Part shown: positions 57,614 through 64,000 of the stretch, in pieces
How positions within the stretch are numbered: the first letter of the stretch is position 1
How the letters are laid out: the number at the start of each line of letters is the position of its first letter
Assembly (NCBI GenBank): GCA_963782595.1
Contig: CAWAKJ010000007.1
Location: 62,001-126,000, forward strand
Length of the DNA stretch: 64,000 bases
Source of the DNA: JAMQPK01 sp963782595
Lineage (GTDB): Bacteria; Acidobacteriota; Vicinamibacteria; Vicinamibacterales; JAMQPK01
Direction of reading: 5' to 3'
Notes under the pieces: generated by a model
What the model was told of the DNA's origin: nothing
The model's input: only the letters and a program-made list of their open reading frames with translations
The model's database searches: none
Made by a program: the position numbers and the translations under genes

Positions 57614-58939
57614 GTGCGGGCAGGTGCGAAAGTGTTAAAGATTTCATCACGATCGACGTTTGATGAGTGGGTGTCCAGGAATGAAAAGCGGATCTTGGAC
57701 GCTTTCATGGCGCTCCTCGCTATCGACACGACAACGCCATTCGAGGAGCGCGCATATCCTTATCTTACTGAGTACCTTCGGGATGTCGGTTTCCACGTCC
57801 GGCCTGAGCGAATTCCTACAGACATTGTCAGGCACCAGGACTACAGCCCGCATCCATCTTCCGTCGTTGCAGGTCGATGGAATCTTCGCGCGGTTATGCC
57901 TGCTCGGCGAACGAACCCGAGGACTCTCTTCAATTGTCACATCGACGTTGTGCCGCGGACGGCCGGCGGACCGGCAGTTACTCCCGTGCTGCATCGAGAT
58001 TGCGTTACTGGGCGTGGATCGTGCGACACGAAAAACAACTTAATCATGCTGGCGGAAGCCGTGCGATTCGTATGCGAGCACGGTGGCTCGTTCACGCGTG
58101 ACGTCGAAATCGATATCGTAGTAGAGGAAGAACTGGGAGGTAATGGAACCCTAGGTACAGTTTTGAATGGTCGGCAACCCGATGAGGTTGTTGTGATGGA
58201 GCCGACGGGACTCAATGTATTCTGCGGGCATCGCGGGTGTCTGTCCTTTGAAGCCGAGATATTGGGAAGGCCGGTTCACATGGGTGGATCGGCCTCCGGC
58301 GTGAGCGCGATCGATGGTGCATTTTGGGCTATCAAGCGGATAAAGAAGCTTGAACGCCAGATGATTCGGGAGGCCGTCGGGCACCCCGATTTCCTTCCTG
58401 ACCCGCCTCCTGTGAAGGGAAATGTCGGACTAATCATGGGGGGGGAGTGGACCGGCTCGGTACCGGAACGCTGTGTAATTCAGGGGAATTTTGGGTTCGT
58501 TTCTCCGGAGACAGTTGAATCGGTACTCGCACGTATCGTCAACGCGCTCCAGGCTGGGGACGATGGGGTGCGCTGTACTGTCAAGCTGGGAGGTCTAAGG
58601 AGCGAGTCATATATGTCGCCGCGTGGCGAGGCTGTTTTTCAGGACTTGCATGACGCGATTAGGAATGCCGGCATTCCTCAAAAAGTAATTCGCGCATGGG
58701 ACGTGAGTTGTGACGGACGGTTGCACTCCCGGTTGTTAGGCGTGCCTACGGCAATATTCGGATCCGGATGCCTGAGTGAAGCCCACAGTCATCATGAGAG
58801 TCTACAAATGAAGGATCTCTGGCTTGGGATGTGGGTGTTGGTCCAATTCTTGACTACTTGTCGCGTTGATCGAGCGCCTCGAGCCACAGGTGAGACAATC
58901 TCCGACAAAACAGACTCTTGGTCTGCTGATGTTGATTGA
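57614..58939 (+). CDS. M20-family metallohydrolase (ArgE/DapE type)
   Basis: This 441-residue enzyme has the M20 di-zinc site: NCHIDVVP (His, Asp), GRGSCDTKNNLIML (bridging Asp), VVEEELGGNGTLG (catalytic Glu-Glu), VVMEPTGLNVFCGHRGC and a histidine in EAHSHHESLQMKDL. Such enzymes cleave amide bonds of N-acyl amino acids or dipeptides. The first start is GTG 57614; GTG 57632 is also possible. It is the last of the NGN-headed run, 9 bases after the SDR. Together with GNAT it may deprotect and acylate an amine of the product; this is inferred. Confidence 0.88.
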   Translation: MRAGAKVLKISSRSTFDEWVSRNEKRILDAFMALLAIDTTTPFEERAYPYLTEYLRDVGFHVRPERIPTDIVRHQDYSPHPSSVVAGRWNLRAVMPARRTNPRTLFNCHIDVVPRTAGGPAVTPVLHRDCVTGRGSCDTKNNLIMLAEAVRFVCEHGGSFTRDVEIDIVVEEELGGNGTLGTVLNGRQPDEVVVMEPTGLNVFCGHRGCLSFEAEILGRPVHMGGSASGVSAIDGAFWAIKRIKKLERQMIREAVGHPDFLPDPPPVKGNVGLIMGGEWTGSVPERCVIQGNFGFVSPETVESVLARIVNALQAGDDGVRCTVKLGGLRSESYMSPRGEAVFQDLHDAIRNAGIPQKVIRAWDVSCDGRLHSRLLGVPTAIFGSGCLSEAHSHHESLQMKDLWLGMWVLVQFLTTCRVDRAPRATGETISDKTDSWSADVD

Positions 58940-59077
58940 GTAACGTCAAGCATCGACCGTGCCCCTCGGCGATATCCGTGCCACGTTTCAGGTGGAGTAG
59001 CTATTCTGGCTGTCAACCACTTCAATCCGACATGCCGGTCTTCCATAGAGGCAGAAAAACGCATTCGAGGTGCGCAG

Positions 59078-61717
59078 ATGCGATCAGCGATTCTCCCTCT
59101 CGTCCTCACGCTCTGCGTCGCAGGCCCGGCGCCCGCGCAGCCATTGCGGACCGGGCGATTGCTGATCACCGTTGCGGACCAGAGCAGTGCCATCATTCCG
59201 GCGGTGACGGTCACGGTCACCGGAATAGACGATGCGACCATGGCGGTGGTCGCGCCGGTCGAGACGTCGGAGCAAGGCGTTGCAGCTGTGGAAGGACTTG
59301 TGCCGGGCCGCTATTCCGTTCAGGCCAAGTTTGAAGGATTCGAGATGGGCGTTCTGAAGGAGGTGCGCGTCCGCCCCGGCGATAACAAGGCAGTCGTCGT
59401 GCTGCGAATCAAGACGTTGGAGACGGTCGTCACTGTGCAGCAGAACGCACAGGACGCCGCCGTGGACCCTCGCGGGCCGTCATTTGGATCCACCCTAACG
59501 CGCGAGCAACTGGAACCCCTCTCCGACGATCCGACGGAGCTGAGGCGCCAGCTTCAGGAAATGGCGGGTCCCGGCGCGCTAATAACCGTCGATAGCTTCC
59601 AGGGCGGCGCGCTCCCGCTCAAGGCCCAGATCCGCTCGATCCGTATCTCGCGTGATCAGTTCGCTGCTGAGCATCACAGTGCCGGCGGCGTGTCCGTAGA
59701 GATCATCACGCAGCCAGGGATCGGGCCGCTTCGGGTGTCTTCCGGTACGAGGTTACCGCGATGGATCGATGAGCGCGCGGAGTCCGTTCACCCCAACCAA
59801 AGGCGCCGAGCAGCTTCGCACGTACAACATGGGCCTTGGCGGTACGCTGATAAATCAAAGGAGCTCATTCAATCTGTTCGTGTACGGCCAGGACTCCTAC
59901 GAGACACCTAATATCAACGTCGTCGGTCCGAGTGGCAACCGATCAGAGGCGCTGCGTCTGAGGTCACCTCGAGAGAACCTCAACGTTAGCGGTCAGGTCG
60001 ACTATGCCCTTACCCTCGATCAAACACTGCGGTTTGCCTACGGTATGGATGCGCGGGACAATCACAATCTTGGCATAGGCGCGTACCGATGAGGAGCAGC
60101 GCGGGTATTCGCGGAAGAACCAGTCCCACAATTTGCGCGTGCAGCATCTGGGGCCGCTCGGACGCCGTACCATTTATCAGAGCGAGGCTGCAGGCCGCGT
60201 GGTCCGACTCGGAGTCGCAGTCTGCCATTGAGGCACCCACCATTCGGGTGAACGATGCGTTTACCAGCGGCGGCGCTCAAGTGGCGGGCGGGGAACACAC
60301 GCGAAGCGTCAACTTTGGCGCTGATGTCGATTACGTCCGCGGCGTCCATACGTTCCGGACCGGCATCGCGTTGGACGTCAGCAGCGCGCGGTCGGACGAC
60401 ACGTCGAACTATCTCGGCACCTACACGTTCGAGAGCCTCGATGCGTTTGTGGCCGGCCGCCCGCGGAGCTTTATCCAGCGGATCGGCGATCCAAACGTCC
60501 GTTATAGGAATCTGCAGGGCGCCTTATTCTTTCAGGACGACATTCGCGTGCGCCGGAACCTGACGCTCAGTCCCGGCCTGCGGTACGAAGCGCAAACCCA
60601 CCTCCGCAACTACAACAATGTCCTGCCGCGGTTCGGCATTACGTGGGCTCCGTTTGCAAGCGGCCGCACTACGCTCAGGTCGAGCGTGGGCGTGTTCAAT
60701 GACTGGCTGTCGACCAGCATCTACGAGCAGACCCTTCGTGTCGATGGCTTCCGTCAGCGGGAGCTGAATATTCTGAATCCCACATATCCCGAACTCCTTG
60801 ACGCCGGCATCGTGCCGCCGACGAACCGCTATCTGCTGGGCGATCGCATAGAATCTAGTCGGCTGACAAGGATTAGTGCCGGCATCGATCAGCAGGTGGG
60901 TGGCGGATTTCGAACCAGCACGGTGTACAGCTACACGCGCGGGTCTGGACTACTGCGTGGCCTCAACCTCAACGCCCCAGTGGACGGCGTGCGGCCGGAT
61001 CCCGAATTCGGCAATATCGTCGACGCGGTGTCCGACGGTAGCTCACGCCAACATTCTCTTCAGTTCAACGTCACCATCAATCCAGGCGCCCTACTCCCGG
61101 CGGTGAACGCACCCCGGATGAAGCTCAAGCGCTCCACGGCCTTTGTTAGCTACATACTCGCGGAACAGCGGAACAATACCGACGGCGCATTCAGTCTTCC
61201 GGCCACGGGCAGCCTTGCGGACGAATGGGGTTTGGCTAGCGGCGACATCCGCCACCGGTTCAACTTCACCTATAACAACCAGATCATCAGAAACCTTGTT
61301 GTCTCCACCACTCTGAACGCCAGCAGTGGGCCGGCGTACGGCATTCGAACCGGAAGGGATGAGAACGGCGACCTGGTCTTTAATGATCGACCGACGGATG
61401 TCGGACGTAACACGCTGCATGCCATCGGGCAGTGGGCGGTCAATATGTATGCCGGATACACGTTCGCCTTTGGACGAAGAACCAGCGAGCGGCCGCCAGG
61501 AGTTGCAGTCATTGGCGGTGGAGGAACCGCGGCGGTTCGCACGTTCGAGCAGGCTAATGCGCGATATCGGCTTGTAATTAGTGCGTCCGTTCTGAACCTG
61601 ACCAATCGCCGCAATTACGTGGGCTATAGTGGCACGATGACCTCTCCGCATTTCCGCCAACCCACAGCCGTTGCCGGGATGCGGAAGACCGATGTGGGAA
61701 TAAGTTTTAACTTCTAG
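59078..61717 (+). pseudogene. TonB-dependent receptor-like (Oar-type) gene split by three +1 frameshifts
   Basis: Frame 1 encodes a signal peptide and a carboxypeptidase-regulatory-like domain (GLVPGRYSVQAKFEGFE) with a partial plug, to about 59740. Frame 2 carries SMSARSPFTPTKGAEQL and AYGMDARDNHNLGIGAY, to 60087. A short frame 3 reads DEEQRGYSRKNQSHNLRVQH, to about 60187. Frame 4 finishes the barrel, VYSYTRGSGLLRGLN and FNFTYNNQIIRNLVV, to a terminal phenylalanine. Each junction needs deletion of one base. The homology is continuous, so the gene is either newly dead or misread. It would import a substrate or serve as a surface protein. Confidence 0.85.
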
Positions 61718-62104
61718 CGGGGCAGGTCAGCCAAGTTGCAGATCAATCCGGAGTGGTCTCCGACGGAGTCAATGATGCCTTGATCGCAGCCTGGATAATG
61801 CTGAATGCACATGGGCGGTGGTCCACTGCGACCGTGCTCCATGACGTTTCCGTGGTACGAGCGGCCCCGCACGGTCATCTGATGTGCGACGGTACCCCGT
61901 AGGCGTTGACCGTAGCATCGGGCGCGTTATGAGTCGTGAAGCGATCCTCGGCTTCCAAGCTCTCACTGTGCGCGTTCAGGAGGAAACGGGTGACTGGGAA
62001 AACGTTTGCTTGGACGAACCCGAAGGTGACATCAGCTTGGAATCGTATGCTTCCACGCGGCGACTGTTACATCTGTCCCTTTGGCGCACACTGTTGGCTA
62101 TCGC
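61718..62104. other. Non-coding spacer between convergent genes
   Basis: About 390 bases between the receptor stop and the ACP stop. A short plus-strand frame at 61884-62108 (MRRYPVGVDRSIGRVMSREA) has no ribosome-binding site or family match and I treat it as chance. No hairpin with a U-tract was found by eye. The region is mixed in composition. Confidence 0.35.
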
Positions 62105-62689
62105 CTAGGCTGAGTCTTCCGCTAATAACAGGCAGATCTCCCGAACAAGCCCACCGAGCGTTTCAACTCTAAGAAGACTGACGGCAGGCAGTGCGATTCC
62201 GAGATCGATGTTGATCCGGTATATTAACTCAAGGGAAGAAAACGAATCGAGATCGAGAGATGCCAAAGAGATGCGAGCGTCGCCTGCGCTCGACTCGAGA
62301 CCCATATCCCTTAGCGCGTCGTTGATGTACGCGAGCACTAGGTTCTGACGCTGCGCAGGCTCTTCCTCCAACAGTTGCCGCCGGCTCGTTTTCTCGCCAC
62401 TCTCCGTGAATCCAAGAACGTCCCGGCAAAATTCTTTCCATTCATCGGTCACTTCATTGAAGGCAATATCCTCGTCGAGAAATAGGCCAGCAGTGACTGT
62501 GTAGTCCTCCTGGAGAACATAGTAGTGTGACCCTGACCCTGAAGAGGTGTCTCCAAAGTCAGATCGGGCACTCAACTGTGTGTCTGGATGGGGCTTGGAT
62601 TTGAGAGGCGGCACGAGAGGCTTCCAAGACGGGAACCGCTCGAAAAGTTCAACCGGATAGGACTTTGAGTACCGACCCAATTTTGCCAT
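62105..62689 (-). CDS. Acyl carrier protein with an unrecognised N-terminal domain
   Basis: ATG 62689 gives 194 residues; a TTG start at 62704 is also open. The last 80 residues are an ACP: NLVLAYINDALRDMGLE, then the phosphopantetheine site LDLDSFSSLEL with Ser149, and INIDLGIALPAVSLLRVETL. The N-terminal 110 residues (MAKLGRYSKSYPVELFERF, YYVLQEDYTVTAGLFLDEDI, EWKEFCRDVLGF) are not a domain I can name and are too long for a standalone ACP. The gene is divergent from the adenylating enzyme with only 26 bases between the starts, so the two are probably partners: loading of an acyl group onto this carrier. Confidence 0.85.
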   Translation of the reverse strand: MAKLGRYSKSYPVELFERFPSWKPLVPPLKSKPHPDTQLSARSDFGDTSSGSGSHYYVLQEDYTVTAGLFLDEDIAFNEVTDEWKEFCRDVLGFTESGEKTSRRQLLEEEPAQRQNLVLAYINDALRDMGLESSAGDARISLASLDLDSFSSLELIYRINIDLGIALPAVSLLRVETLGGLVREICLLLAEDSA

Positions 62690-62715
62690 GAGATGAAGCC
62701 TCAAAGAGACAACAG

Positions 62716-64000
62716 ATGTCAGGAACCTTCAGAGCTCGCTCAGGGCAGCGCTTCGATGCCGACGCGATACGTGCGCGGTTCACTGGCAGAGACCTTCCAT
62801 CGCTTCTCCGCGATCGAGTGACGGCGCACGCAAGCAGGACGTTCCTGGTCTGGGAACCGTCATCCGCCCAAGCTGAGAGCTGGACCTACGCTAGGTTCCT
62901 CGAAGATGTAGAGGCCGTGGCTGCCGCGTTGGCCGACCTCGGCGTCCGTCAGGGCGATCGGGTTCTCCTGCATCTCTCAAACTGCCCGCAGTTTCTGGTT
63001 GCATGGCATGCGTGCGCAACCATTGGAGCAGCGGCGGTCCTTGGAAACGTCCGGTGGACAACCGAGGAACTGCGGTACTGCGTCACGCTGACTCGTGCGA
63101 AAGGCGCCGTCACGGAAGCCCGATGGTTTGAGACTGTTATCAAGACGGAGCACCGGTTCGAGTGGATTGCGATCGCTGGTAAAGAGAGCCTCGCACTCGA
63201 TCCGAAGGTCGTAATGTTCGAATCGCTAGGTCGAGGGGGCACCCACGTGGTGTCCCGTACGCCCGATCCTTTGTTGCCCATTAGCATCCAGTTCACATCC
63301 GGCACGACGTCACGACCCAAAGGGGTCATTTGGACGCATGCCAACGCCCTTTGGGGGGCGGAAATAACAGCACTACAGTTCGCACTCACGCATGAAGACA
63401 TTGGACTCACGTATCTACCCCTCTACCACACGAATGCGCTTGTCTATTCGCATCTGAGTACTTTGTGGGCGGGCGGTACGATGGTTCTGGTTCGTGAATT
63501 CAGCCCAGAGAGGTTCTGGGACGTATCGATTCGGTATGCGTGTACTTGGACCAACGCGATAGATTTCGTTCTCCGCCATCTTCAGAGTTTTCCTGTTCCC
63601 AAGGAACATGTATTTCGTTTTTGGGGAACGAGCAGCTGCAGCCTTCCGCTCTGCGGCGAACGGTATCGAGTCAAAAGCGTAGGTTATTGGGGTATGACCG
63701 AGGTGGTGGCATGTGCGATCAGTGGTGATACCAGAAGGCGCAATCGGCCGTTGACCGTAGGTAGACCATCAGCGGCGTACGTAATGGCGGTGGTTGACTC
63801 CCTTGGTGTGAACGTTCGACTGGGCACCACCGGCAAACTGCTGGTTCGCGGGGTTCCTGGAATATCACTGTTTGCTGGTTATCTTGAAGAGGCAGGTGGC
63901 GTTGGATCTCCAGTCACCGCTGACGGTTGGTTCGATACAGGCGACCTCGTGACGCCGCTCAAGTATGGTTGGATGCGCTTCGAAGGACGTGAAAAGGACC
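62716..64000 (+). CDS. Adenylate-forming acyl ligase (AMP-dependent synthetase), truncated by window end
   Basis: ATG 62716 opens a frame that is still open at 64000 (428 codons). It contains SWTYARFLEDVEAV, FTSGTTSRPKGVIWTHANAL (ATP-binding motif A3), TYLPLYHTNALVYSH, GYWGMTEVVACAIS (A5) and DGWFDTGDLVTP (A7), so it is an acyl-CoA/acyl-ACP or amino-acid-like ligase. The C-terminal catalytic lysine is outside the window. Its divergence from the ACP gene suggests acyl transfer to that carrier. The substrate pocket cannot be read from memory. It probably begins the core of a biosynthetic cluster. Confidence 0.9.
   Translation, partial: MSGTFRARSGQRFDADAIRARFTGRDLPSLLRDRVTAHASRTFLVWEPSSAQAESWTYARFLEDVEAVAAALADLGVRQGDRVLLHLSNCPQFLVAWHACATIGAAAVLGNVRWTTEELRYCVTLTRAKGAVTEARWFETVIKTEHRFEWIAIAGKESLALDPKVVMFESLGRGGTHVVSRTPDPLLPISIQFTSGTTSRPKGVIWTHANALWGAEITALQFALTHEDIGLTYLPLYHTNALVYSHLSTLWAGGTMVLVREFSPERFWDVSIRYACTWTNAIDFVLRHLQSFPVPKEHVFRFWGTSSCSLPLCGERYRVKSVGYWGMTEVVACAISGDTRRRNRPLTVGRPSAAYVMAVVDSLGVNVRLGTTGKLLVRGVPGISLFAGYLEEAGGVGSPVTADGWFDTGDLVTPLKYGWMRFEGREKD

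Overview
The window looks like part of an Acidobacteriota chromosome, most likely class Vicinamibacteria. This is inferred from gene content: secreted PQQ propellers, DUF1080, cupins, a kinase-TPR protein, a winged-helix-TPR regulator and an Oar-like TonB receptor. G+C is high over most of its length. I saw no rRNA, tRNA or CRISPR array. Genes lie on both strands in short operons. Spacers often hold hairpins or short-period repeats.

Layout. 1-6.3 kb: tail of a VOC/glyoxalase protein, a winged-helix TPR regulator, and a DUF2339-DUF3999 membrane pair. 6.5-12.8 kb: a secreted di-heme cytochrome, a STAS protein, glutaminase, a DnaQ-like exonuclease, and a DUF294 protein whose nucleotidyltransferase site looks dead. 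12.9-20.6 kb: a large secreted HExxHxxxxxH protein with a pentapeptide-like repeat, then a kinase-TPR protein and an FHA-SpoIIE phosphatase in one operon. 20.7-25.5 kb: hydroxypyruvate isomerase, a metallo-beta-lactamase-fold protein, an LLM flavoenzyme, a four-gene redox operon (Rieske, glutaredoxin, FTR-like, Rieske) and DUF4159. 25.5-29.4 kb: a GT4 glycosyltransferase, an unusual double ATP-grasp protein and DUF6941.

29.5-47.2 kb: mostly exported catabolic enzymes (DUF1080, PQQ propellers, cupins, aldose epimerase, Tat hydrolase, Tat rhamnonate-dehydratase-like enzyme). It includes a PaaK-type ligase coupled to a class I-like HMG-CoA reductase, and a five-gene minus-strand operon (methyltransferase, propeller, lipoprotein, cyclase, PQQ-cytochrome c dehydrogenase). 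47.4-50.8 kb: a cupredoxin-like protein, an amidohydrolase with a +1 frameshift at its signal peptide, and an IS630 element. The IS interrupts the last codons of a 43-residue ORF.

50.8-64 kb differs in style: visibly lower G+C in places, longer non-coding gaps and biosynthetic content. It holds an Sfp-type phosphopantetheinyl transferase, an AraC regulator, and an operon led by a NusG paralog without a KOW domain (LarA-like protein, GNAT, SDR, M20 hydrolase). After these come a frameshifted TonB receptor, then an ACP with an unrecognised N-terminal domain divergent from an adenylate-forming ligase that runs off the window. I read this as one edge of an uncharacterised carrier-protein-dependent biosynthetic cluster and rank it as the best candidate for a new system.
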